From Sinisalibacter lacisalsi (GTDB lineage: Bacteria; Pseudomonadota; Alphaproteobacteria; Rhodobacterales; Rhodobacteraceae), in the NCBI RefSeq assembly GCF_014640115.1, contig NZ_BMGI01000006.1, positions 305,544 through 369,543 on the forward strand: 64,000 bases of DNA, written 5' to 3'. Below are positions 56,486-63,059 of the stretch, in pieces. The position numbers were made by a program, and so were the translations under genes. A model generated the notes under the pieces. It saw only the letters and a program-made list of their open reading frames with translations, had not been told where the DNA came from and did not search any database. Each line of letters starts with the position of its first letter. Positions within the stretch are counted from its first letter, which is position 1.

Positions 56486-57071
56486 ATGTCTAACGCAAGG
56501 CTGGCGCCGAACCGCGAGAGACACGGCATCCTGCGGTGGATGGCGGCTTTTTTTCGCGTTCAGCATGGGTTTGCTGGCCGGCAGATCCGACGCAAGCCCT
56601 TACACGCACGACCGGATCGTCGGGGTCTCGGATGACGGTCGGTACTTTGCGTATGAAACCTTCGGGTTGCAGCGCGGCTCGGGCTTGCCATTCTCCAATA
56701 TCTTCGTTGTGGATCTGGACCGGGATGCCTGGGTCACCGGATCTCCCTTCCGGGCCGGACGAGGCGATGAGGTCATGATCGAGGTCGAGGCCGTGCCCTA
56801 CGCGGCGCTCGATTCGACGCGGCAGGAGACCATGCGATCCGCAGACCCGATGCTGCGCGACCTGTGGATGGGCGGTCGCGCCACCGTGTTTTGCGCCGCA
56901 GGGATCGAAAAGGCGCATGAGGGCGATGATCTGATCCGCATCGACATTCCCAATCCGCACGATCCCACCGCCGCCCCGTCCGACAGCTTTTCCCTGTCCT
57001 TGGAGAGTTTTCCGCCCCTGGTGGAGCAGATTACTGTTTCGAACCAGAGTTGCTTCGTGGCCTTAGTCTGA
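56486..57071 (+). pseudogene. DUF2259 secreted protein, frameshifted at a T7 run
   Basis: The body (from about 56565) encodes the DUF2259 signature VSDDGRYFAYETFGLQRGSG and FSNIFVVDLDRDAWVTGSPF, but this frame has no start codon with a ribosome site. A well-placed ATG at 56486 (AAGGGAAG upstream) opens a basic signal-peptide n-region in another frame. The frames meet at seven Ts (56548-56554). Removing one T yields one protein of about 194 residues with a normal signal peptide (hydrophobic part AAFFAFSMGLLAG). So it is broken, phase-variable, or a sequencing error. The 3' end overlaps the convergent terminase fragment by nine bases. Confidence 0.75.
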
Positions 57072-57461
57072 GGCTCCAAACTTCCAGAGCCCCGGCAAGA
57101 AGGCCTCCCGGTACCAGCGCGCCTCTAGGATTTTCAGACAATCCATCGCGAGCTTGTCAGCGAGGGCTTCGGCGTAGGACACGGCGAGAATGCGCAATCG
57201 TGGGTTCTGCCCCAGCAGCCAGGCCGGGAAAGCCACTGAGGCGGCGATCGACTTCAGGGAGCGGGGCGGCATCGTGATAATGAGGCGGTTGATGTCGCCC
57301 CGGGCAATTCGTTCCAGCTGGTGCGCGATCGCGTCAATGTGCCAATTGTGCAAATAGGCGCTGCCCGGATCGACCTCGAGGAAGGCTCTCTGGATGAAAC
57401 TCGACAAGTCCTGCCAAAGTAGCGCCCTCAGGGCTTCCCGTAGATCAACTCGCTCCGTCAT
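57063..57461 (-). pseudogene. Phage terminase large subunit, N-terminal fragment
   Basis: 132 codons resembling the ATPase N-terminus of a phage terminase large subunit: a Walker-A-like MPPRSLKSI (the usual form is PPRHGKS) and NPRLRILAVSYAEALADKLA. The family is normally 450 or more residues; here the frame ends just after FLPGLWKFG, where the packaging ATPase should continue. GGAGGG precedes the ATG at 57461. It is a prophage remnant with no capsid or portal genes nearby. Confidence 0.7.
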
Positions 57462-57509
57462 CGTCCTGCCCTCCGCATTCTTTGCTGTGTTTGGTGCTTG
57501 CCAATGAAT

Positions 57510-57611
57510 TCACCCGATCTTCAAAAAAAAACGATCGAGGATTTCTGCCTCGGACCCAGATAGCCCACGTTCGCTTGCCCGCGCCTCTTCGTCCGCGTCG
57601 TTCTCCTGCAT
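57510..57611 (-). pseudogene. Small phage-type gene remnant upstream of the terminase
   Basis: A 33-codon frame (core GLSGSEAEILDRFF) ends just after a nine-base A run (T run on the coding strand). Past the run, a different frame (EDRVNSLASTKHSK) continues to overlap the terminase start. A length change in the run would fuse them into one small gene. The place and style suit a terminase-associated small protein, but I cannot name it. Confidence 0.4.
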
Positions 57612-58451
57612 CAGGGAGATCAGCCGATCGAGTGGCCCACCGACTCGTCAACTCCCTTTACGCCAAGTTGGAGGGGCGGGTCGTGGATCACCAGCTCTCT
57701 GACGCTGCCCTGAACTTTCATTTCCAGGAATTCCTCAAGACAATCCGGTCATGAACGACGCTGAGCCCTCTCAGATCCGCTTTGGGTTTCAAACGTTCTC
57801 TGCGCCAACCACGAATGGCGGCTGTGGACGCGCCCCGACGGGGCGCGCAACGCTGCACACGCAAACGCGAGAGAGGTTACCGGGGTATGCTGAGGGCTCG
57901 GCGTGGACTTGCGGCGTCGCGGGGCGCCCAAGCAGCCAGGTTCTGGGGGGCCGTCGGTTCCGGCCCAGACCGCACTTCGAGGTCACCGTTGAACGCCGCG
58001 GTGCGGCTACACCAGACCTGCCGTTCGTGCATCGCGCAGCATGCTCGACCCTTTTTCGAAAGAGCCAGGCTGCTGTCCGCGTGTCTCGGTGTCAGCCGTC
58101 CACAAGATGTTGGACGGAAGCTCGGTCGACTTCGGCTATGTCAGGTGCCCATGACCGGAAGGCCTTGAACATTGATCGGACTGCCAATCGCCATCTTCGC
58201 CATCAGCATCATGGCGCGTGACGTTGCCGTCGTCGCGGGCCGGCTACCTCCTGTTGACGGCGACCGACGCAGGTGTCGTGGCGATGTTGTAGCAGGCTGC
58301 TCGCCCTTGGCCCAGCCGGGCCGAAGGCCCCGACGTATTGCGAAAGCAACGCAGCGATGCCCCACCTCAAGCGGACCTTGCCCCGCAGCATCGAGGCGGA
58401 CGCGAACGGGCGGAGCGGCCTGAATGCGCCCAATCGGCACGGCCCACCGCC
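57612..58451. other. Non-coding region with transposon and phage debris
   Basis: About 840 bp in which I find no supportable gene. Frames on both strands lack ribosome sites and recognisable motifs. It contains the degenerate repeat copy B and ends at the IS256 remnant. It looks like decayed accessory DNA. Confidence 0.6.
57961..58047 (+). repeat. Degenerate dispersed repeat, copy B
   Basis: Imperfectly matches the minus strand of 52507-52612 (see that entry), including ACACCAGACC and TTCGTGCATCG-GCAGCAT. The two copies are in inverted orientation about 5.4 kb apart. Confidence 0.5.
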
Positions 58452-58626
58452 TCAACTTTGCAAGGCGACTCCCTGCCAAGCGTCATCGTCCTTCCACCAG
58501 TCGGCCTTCAGCCGCATGATGGTCTTGGCGGACAGACCCTTGGCAATCGGGTCCAGCAGCGCCTCCACCGACTCGGTAAAATTGCCCGCGGACAGCAGAC
58601 GCGAGCCTACCCATCTGGTCAGCTTG
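58452..58626 (-). pseudogene. IS256-family transposase remnant
   Basis: About 57 codons up to a TGA at 58452-58454, containing SAGNFTESVEALLDPIAKGL and IMRLKADWWKDDDAWQ, which resemble the N-terminal part of IS256/Mutator-type transposases. There is no start codon and no catalytic domain. Ends of the element were not found. Confidence 0.55.
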
Positions 58627-58759
58627 CAGCAGTCAGGGACCGTCCATCTGGACAGTATTCAGAAGTCGTAAAACATGATCAAGTTCAGCAACAGAGTTCT
58701 AAGCAAATCAAGACCTGTGAGTTTTCACTGCCTCAACAGAACAAAAATAGGAGAAGTAA

Positions 58760-58858
58760 ATGAACAAACCTGTCATCACAATCTCTAAATTCTTGAAGCG
58801 CCGAAACCCTGCAATATTTGGAACGACAGTAAATCGATTTTCTCGAAAAACTCTGTGA
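58760..58858 (+). CDS. 32-residue leader ORF coupled to the diguanylate cyclase gene
   Basis: An ATG at 58760 has a strong AGGAGAAG ribosome site and opens a 32-codon frame whose TGA overlaps the ATG of the GGDEF gene (TGATG, 58856-58860). The GGDEF gene itself has no ribosome site. The peptide is basic (SKFLKRRNPAIF) with no membrane helix. It most likely serves as a translational leader; a functional peptide is possible. Confidence 0.6.
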   Translation: MNKPVITISKFLKRRNPAIFGTTVNRFSRKTL

Positions 58859-59970
58859 TGACGTCGCAATATCTCATATCAATACTGAACTTGGCCGGAT
58901 TAATGGCATTAATAGCGGTTGCCTTTTATGGCGCGTTCAAATTGGCTTCCCATAGCATAATTCAACAAAAATTTGCTGGTATGATCCTTGGTGCAGGTGC
59001 TGTACTCGTCTCCCTTCAACCGATCATGCACGCAAGCGGGGTCCAGAACGATCCACGTAACCTATTTGTTGGTATTGCTGCGGCGATTTTTGGTCCATTG
59101 GCTGGTATAATAACTTTTCTTTTTGCCGCTACTACAAGATACTATCAGGCAGCCCCATCGGCTAACGTTTGCGTTTTTTCGCTCTTTGTTGCTGGATGTG
59201 CAGGACTCGTCTGGAGGCATTATACACGGAATGCAGAGCGCAAGCGTGAAGTGCACTTCATCATTTTAGGTTTGACTATCAGCATGTCCTACCTCTCTAC
59301 ATTCTTGCTGCCTCGTGATCATTGGCAGGAAATTTTCATGACAGCAGTTCCGGTTTTAATTGCGACAAATATCTTGGGCTCAATGGTCTTGGGTGGCTTG
59401 CTTGAACGCCACCGCCATCAGGAAAAGCGAGAGAGAAAATTGCTCAATCAAGCTTCTTATGACCCATTGACTGGCGCGATGAATCGTCGAGCTTTTGATA
59501 AGGAGTACGAGAACTCTGTGTTGTCTCGGACATCTTCGGGCATAGCAGTCATAATAATTGACTTGGATCACTTCAAAAAAGTCAACGACACTCACGGGCA
59601 TACTGTCGGTGACAGAGTTTTAGTTGGCGTTTCCAAGATTCTTCAGCGCAGCATTCGTGACGGCGATCTGTCCGCCCGTTTTGGGGGAGACGAGTTTATT
59701 CTGTGCCTCCCTGATATAAGTGTCAGCGATGTGACAAAGATAGTTGATCGAATCCAGGAATCCATTGCTAAATTTGGAAAGGAAGGATTTGATATCGATT
59801 TGAGTTTGACAACAAGTATCGGTGTGTATTGGAATCAGAAGCCTCAGAGATTGGAAGCCGCGTTCGAGATTGCTGATAAATCTTTACTCCAAGCCAAAGC
59901 GAATGGTAAAAACCAGTCGGTGTGGGATGATAGAACCTCTTTTTCCCCCAAGGTGTCGAATGCCATCTAA
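58858..59970 (+). CDS. Membrane diguanylate cyclase (5TMR-LYT sensor + GGDEF)
   Basis: A 370-residue protein. The N-terminal 190 residues have five or six hydrophobic helices with AAAIFGPLAGIITFLFAATT, typical of the 5TM-LYT sensor. The C-terminal GGDEF domain starts at YDPLTGAMNRRAFD; the active site GGDEF is intact (about residues 276-280) and an RxxD inhibitory site (RDGD) precedes it. It should make cyclic di-GMP, with product inhibition, in response to a membrane signal. The gene is clearly AT-richer than its surroundings and lies between IS remnants and a transposon, so it was probably acquired. Its start overlaps a leader ORF; a GTG one codon upstream is possible. Confidence 0.92.
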   Translation: MTSQYLISILNLAGLMALIAVAFYGAFKLASHSIIQQKFAGMILGAGAVLVSLQPIMHASGVQNDPRNLFVGIAAAIFGPLAGIITFLFAATTRYYQAAPSANVCVFSLFVAGCAGLVWRHYTRNAERKREVHFIILGLTISMSYLSTFLLPRDHWQEIFMTAVPVLIATNILGSMVLGGLLERHRHQEKRERKLLNQASYDPLTGAMNRRAFDKEYENSVLSRTSSGIAVIIIDLDHFKKVNDTHGHTVGDRVLVGVSKILQRSIRDGDLSARFGGDEFILCLPDISVSDVTKIVDRIQESIAKFGKEGFDIDLSLTTSIGVYWNQKPQRLEAAFEIADKSLLQAKANGKNQSVWDDRTSFSPKVSNAI

Positions 59971-60074
59971 GGAAAGTCGTCCGATCAATGGCTCCGACAC
60001 CGCGAATGCTCCGGCCTGACGGCGCTTCGGAGAACAGGACGCGCCATATTCGGCTAATTTCCCGGCATCAGCGT

Positions 60075-60082
60075 TAAAAATA
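60075..60082. repeat. Target-site duplication, left copy
   Basis: TAAAAATA immediately outside the left transposon end, identical to 62789-62796. An 8-bp duplication is what IS1595-family elements generate. Confidence 0.9.
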
Positions 60083-60095
60083 GGCGATTGTATAC

Positions 60096-60124
60096 TTGAC
60101 AAACCCATTGTAGATTCCTACATT
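60096..60124 (+). promoter_or_regulatory. Transposase promoter with -35 box inside the terminal repeat
   Basis: TTGACA (60096-60101) lies within the left inverted repeat. Seventeen bases later is TACATT (60119-60124), followed by the transposase ATG at 60151. Because the repeat is at both ends, a TTGACA also points inward at the right end towards the WYL gene. Confidence 0.6.
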
Positions 60125-60150
60125 GGAGTCAAGTAGTTGAGGAAATCGCC

Positions 60151-61119
60151 ATGTCCGTTCTTAGCAAAGCCTACATGCACGACGAAGCCGCAGCGTTTGC
60201 GCACGTTGAAAGCATCATCTGGCCCGATGGTCCGGTTTGCCCGCATTGCGGCGTGGTGGATCGTGCCTATCCCCTGACTGGCGTTCGCTCCAAGCCGAGC
60301 AAGAAGAACCCGGAAGGCGTCGAGCGCCACGGCCTGTGGAAGTGCCGCGAATGCCGCAAGCAGTTCACGGTTCGCAAGGGCACGATCTTTGAAGAAAGCC
60401 ACATTCCCATGCACAAGTGGCTTCAAGCGATCCACCTGATGGTGTCCAGCAAGAAGGGCATCAGCAGTCACCAACTGCACCGCGTCCTCGAAATCACGCA
60501 CAAGAGCGCATGGTTTATGTCTCACCGTATCCGTGAGGCCATGCGCACCGATGGTGACTTTGATTTCGGTGCTGGTGGTGGCATGGTTGAGGTTGACGAG
60601 ACCTTCATTGGCAACGATCCTGAGCGCCGCAAGAAGAAGAACCAGCGCCACTACCATCACAAACAAAAGCTCGTCACGCTGGTGGATCGCAACAGCGGCA
60701 CTGCCCGCAACTTCGTTCTGGACAACATCAACCAGAAGACGCTTCGCCCGATCCTAGAAGCGAACCTTGCCCGTGAGGCCGTGCTCATGACCGACGAAGC
60801 GGGTTGGTACAAGGCGCTTGGCAAGGACTATGCGGATCACCAGACGGTCCAGCACCGCGCCAAGGAGTACGTGCGCCGCGATAACCCGATGATCCACACC
60901 AACACAATTGAGGGATATTTTAGCATCTTCAAGCGCGGCATGAAGGGCGTCTATCAGCATTGCAGCAAGAAGCACCTGCACCGCTACGCGGCTGAGTTTG
61001 AATTCCGCTATAACAACCGCTTGGCCAATGGCGTGGAAGATGCGGAGCGCGGCGAGATCGCGTTGCGCGCTGTGGTTGGCAGGCGATTGACCTATAATCG
61101 GACTGATTTTGCCAGATAA
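60151..61119 (+). CDS. IS1595-family transposase
   Basis: A 322-residue DDE transposase. The N-terminal zinc-binding domain has CPHC (Cys30/Cys33) and CRECRKQF. The DDE_Tnp_IS1595 catalytic domain has VDETFIG (Asp149), MTDEAGW (Asp215) and NTIEGYFSIFKRG (Glu254). All catalytic residues are present and the length is normal, so it should be active. GAGG lies eight bases before the ATG. It catalyses excision and insertion at the terminal repeats of this element. Confidence 0.95.
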   Translation: MSVLSKAYMHDEAAAFAHVESIIWPDGPVCPHCGVVDRAYPLTGVRSKPSKKNPEGVERHGLWKCRECRKQFTVRKGTIFEESHIPMHKWLQAIHLMVSSKKGISSHQLHRVLEITHKSAWFMSHRIREAMRTDGDFDFGAGGGMVEVDETFIGNDPERRKKKNQRHYHHKQKLVTLVDRNSGTARNFVLDNINQKTLRPILEANLAREAVLMTDEAGWYKALGKDYADHQTVQHRAKEYVRRDNPMIHTNTIEGYFSIFKRGMKGVYQHCSKKHLHRYAAEFEFRYNNRLANGVEDAERGEIALRAVVGRRLTYNRTDFAR

Positions 61120-61135
61120 GCGGAAAGAAAAATAG

Positions 61136-61294
61136 ATGTCGCGGGAATGCAGAATTCTGGTGACAGATTCCACCGCATATGCGAAGATTCAGCGCGTGGG
61201 AAACGCCGGAATACTCCCCATGTTGGAGCGCAGCAAGCGGCTCCGGCGGCTTCAAGTACGGTTGTCCCAATGGATGACAGCCTACCAGACTTGA
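61136..61294 (+). CDS. Possible small protein between transposase and DUF3800
   Basis: A 52-codon frame follows the transposase by 16 bp, with a purine-rich GGAAAG about 9-14 bases before the ATG. The product is basic in the middle (LERSKRLRRLQVRLSQW). It matches nothing I recognise, and the strand and spacing alone support it. It may be a chance frame. Confidence 0.25.
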   Translation: MSRECRILVTDSTAYAKIQRVGNAGILPMLERSKRLRRLQVRLSQWMTAYQT

Positions 61295-61322
61295 GGCAAC
61301 TTGGGGCCGGGGCCCACGCGCC

Positions 61323-62174
61323 CTAAAACCGATAGCCATAGTGTTCGAAAATCAGTTTTTGGTCATCGGTCAGCCTCGCCTTCCACGGCGGGGAAGGCTG
61401 CAATACTAGCCCATAGTCAGCTATGACACCGGCCTCCCGGCCCATTCTTGGCTCAAGCGCTATGGCTGGCTCGATCGCCCATTTTGGCCCCATGGCATCC
61501 GCAGCTTGGTAGAAGGAACTTGCTACAGCATCCGCCAGTTGTAGGCCAGCAATGCTGTAGTGGGGGACATACTCGACCAAACCATATCTGAGCACCTGGT
61601 GCGCAATCTCTCGCTTGTTTAGGAAGGTGGACCCGCCCGTTGCTTGCGCCTTGAGCACTTCCCAATATGCCTTTGTCTGGCCGTAAGAGTGTCCACCGCG
61701 CGCACTGAATATCACCTTCACGTAACGCGGCTCTTCGAAACGTTTTACGCTGTCTCTCAAGCAGAAGTCGGTAACGCGCTCCATCAGGAGCCGCACACAA
61801 TAGTTATAGTACCACTGCTTGCCGCCGCGCTTGGCCGCGCGAGAGTTGTTGTGGCCGCGCATATTCTTCTTGTTCGATGCGACCGCAAAAAACCTGCATG
61901 GGTAGTCTGCCAACAATTCGCAAGCACGTCGTCGCTTAGTTGGGGACAGATCCCGGTAATGCAGCGCCGGGCCTTGGGTGGCATTTATATCCGTGCGGAT
62001 GTCTTTGACCCAGCCGACCGTCTCCTTCTCGTATTGCGAGCGTATCAACAGCCCGCCGATACATAGCCATTCACTTCCGCCGTTTTGATCTATAGGCTTT
62101 ACACGTTTAAGGCCGTCATCCCCGGCCTCATCAATGTAGAGAACATACTCGTATGGTTCTGAAATATTAGGCAT
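61323..62174 (-). CDS. DUF3800 domain-containing protein (transposon cargo)
   Basis: A 283-residue DUF3800 protein. The N-terminal YVLYIDEAGDDG and the C-terminal LQLADAVASSFYQAAD carry the acidic residues that define the family, which is predicted to have an RNase-H-like fold, so nuclease activity is likely but unproven. It is cytoplasmic. I chose the ATG at 62174; a GTG at 62189 is possible and would overlap the divergent small gene. The starts of the two genes are only five bases apart. DUF3800 genes are common in prophages, mobile elements and defence islands. Confidence 0.85.
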   Translation of the reverse strand: MPNISEPYEYVLYIDEAGDDGLKRVKPIDQNGGSEWLCIGGLLIRSQYEKETVGWVKDIRTDINATQGPALHYRDLSPTKRRRACELLADYPCRFFAVASNKKNMRGHNNSRAAKRGGKQWYYNYCVRLLMERVTDFCLRDSVKRFEEPRYVKVIFSARGGHSYGQTKAYWEVLKAQATGGSTFLNKREIAHQVLRYGLVEYVPHYSIAGLQLADAVASSFYQAADAMGPKWAIEPAIALEPRMGREAGVIADYGLVLQPSPPWKARLTDDQKLIFEHYGYRF

Positions 62175-62179
62175 TACAC

Positions 62180-62329
62180 ATGGGAACACCTGACGACAAA
62201 AAGAGTCAATTAGACAAGTTCAAGGAAGCCGCCCGCCAGCTAGAGACGGACGACGACGAGGCCAAGTTCGAAGAACGCCTCAAGGAGCTGGTGAAGCAGA
62301 AGCCTAAGGGCGGCAAGAGAGACGGTTGA
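62180..62329 (+). CDS. 49-residue charged helical protein (transposon cargo)
   Basis: A 49-codon frame beginning five bases from the divergent DUF3800 start. The sequence is strongly helical and charged (DKFKEAARQLETDDDEAKFE, then a lysine-rich KQKPKGGKRDG tail). Small proteins of this style are common in alphaproteobacteria; function unknown. There is no strong ribosome site (the region upstream is DUF3800 sequence in antisense), so it may be read from a leader that runs through the DUF3800 5' end. A role as partner, inhibitor or antitoxin of DUF3800 is speculation based on the head-to-head arrangement. Confidence 0.65.
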   Translation: MGTPDDKKSQLDKFKEAARQLETDDDEAKFEERLKELVKQKPKGGKRDG

Positions 62330-62338
62330 GGTAGTTGA

Positions 62339-62360
62339 ATACCCCAATTATTTGGGGTAT
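62339..62360. promoter_or_regulatory. Perfect inverted repeat between cargo genes
   Basis: ATACCCCAA-TTAT-TTGGGGTAT has 9-bp arms and begins 10 bp after the small helical gene. It could be an operator or a terminator stem. No T run follows, so operator is slightly preferred. Confidence 0.45.
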
Positions 62361-62370
62361 GATGTTACCT

Positions 62371-62616
62371 ATGTCATGCGGACACGCCTCAGACTGCGCC
62401 GTTCACAACTTGCCAGCGTATCCGGCTGGGCCTTGCACTTGCGGTTTCACAACTGCGCGTAAATCCGATCCATCATCTCGTCATTGCGCTTGTAATCCGG
62501 TCGGGCACGAGGAAACACACTCCCCAGCGACAGGCCACCTTCCATGTCGCGAACGTGAAAAAACCTCCAGCCCTTCCCGCCAAGCTGATAGGCTCGCAAA
62601 GCGTCGTGCCCCTTAG
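62371..62616 (+). CDS. Possible cysteine-rich small protein, 3' part antisense to the WYL gene
   Basis: The opening (CGHASDCAVHNLPAYPAGPC, then TCG) has four cysteines spaced like a zinc knuckle and resembles small proteins seen in phages and mobile elements. The frame then runs on for about 55 codons antisense to the WYL gene with shadow-like composition, so the original end has probably been lost. There is no ribosome site. Confidence 0.25.
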   Translation: MSCGHASDCAVHNLPAYPAGPCTCGFTTARKSDPSSRHCACNPVGHEETHSPATGHLPCREREKTSSPSRQADRLAKRRAP

Positions 62617-62719
62617 TGTCCTCGCCATAGCAGTGAGGTTCAACCACGCGGCGCTCCCCGTGATAGAAGAAGGTGAGGGTGCGCCTTTCGTTGATCGCAT
62701 CTATGATCGTTTGGTTCAC
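62447..62719 (-). CDS. Stand-alone WYL-domain protein (transposon cargo)
   Basis: A 90-residue protein consisting only of a WYL-type domain (RRTLTFFYHGERRVVEPHCY, later ALRAYQLGGKGWRFFHVRDM). WYL domains are SH3-like sensors that bind nucleic acids or nucleotides and often regulate defence genes; here the usual DNA-binding helix-turn-helix is absent. Start is a GTG at 62719, supported by GGAGGA seven bases upstream. That ribosome site lies in a perfect hairpin (62726-62744). It is the last gene before the right end of the transposon and points inward. Confidence 0.8.
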   Translation of the reverse strand: MNQTIIDAINERRTLTFFYHGERRVVEPHCYGEDTKGHDALRAYQLGGKGWRFFHVRDMEGGLSLGSVFPRARPDYKRNDEMMDRIYAQL

Positions 62720-62725
62720 AGAAAA

Positions 62726-62744
62726 TCCTCCATCGAATGGAGGA
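62726..62744 (-). promoter_or_regulatory. Hairpin sequestering the WYL ribosome site
   Basis: On the coding strand TCCTCCAT-TCG-ATGGAGGA forms a perfect 8-bp stem whose right arm is the GGAGGA ribosome site of the WYL gene. Folding would block initiation, so translation of the cargo may be regulated or kept low. Confidence 0.6.
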
Positions 62745-62788
62745 CACGCTACCGCTCACATCATGGGTTTGTCAAATATACAATCGCC

Positions 62789-62796
62789 TAAAAATA
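62789..62796. repeat. Target-site duplication, right copy
   Basis: TAAAAATA immediately outside the right transposon end, identical to 60075-60082. Confidence 0.9.
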
Positions 62797-63059
62797 ATCG
62801 GCAGTTCTGGGCAGGGCACGTCATGAAGGGCGGAGAGTGTGAATACACCGCAAGTGCGAACCCTAATCGAAAGTGCTCCAGAAGCGATCTTCTATCGGCA
62901 CAGAATCCGCACAACCGTTCTACACCGCATGGGTTCGGTCGGGGCCAAACAAAAGCCGATATTATTGTCTCATCCAGACTCATTTTGGCGTGCACCAATA
63001 TCTTGACACATTTGAAAGCTACACTGTCCATAAATTACTTTGAAAGGTAGGTTCAGAAC
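62797..63059. other. Non-coding region between the transposon and the second desaturase gene
   Basis: 263 bp with no supportable gene. A TTGACA occurs about 55 bp before the desaturase start, but no convincing -10 is at the right distance. Rejoining across the transposon shows this was continuous with non-coding DNA at 59971-60082. Confidence 0.5.

Larger units (their letters stand above)
60083..62788 (+). mobile_element. IS1595-family transposon with cargo genes (2706 bp)
   Basis: Both ends carry a 26-bp inverted repeat starting GGCGATTGTATA and continuing TTGACAAACCCAT, with one mismatch (C/T at position 13). The element is flanked by perfect 8-bp direct repeats, TAAAAATA. It encodes an apparently intact IS1595-type transposase and, beyond it, non-transposase genes: DUF3800 (minus), a 49-residue helical protein (plus) and a stand-alone WYL protein (minus). 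Perfect duplications and near-perfect ends indicate a recent, probably mobile insertion. It entered non-coding DNA, so it interrupted no gene. Confidence 0.93.

Noticed and set aside
60118-60666. A 182-codon minus-strand frame across the transposase start
   Set aside because: Antisense to the zinc-binding domain of an intact IS1595 transposase, which has motifs and a ribosome site.
62371-62616. Full-length 82-residue cysteine-rich protein as a confident gene
   Set aside because: Only the first 28 or so codons look like protein. The rest is antisense to the WYL gene and shadow-like, so I kept it only as a low-confidence entry.
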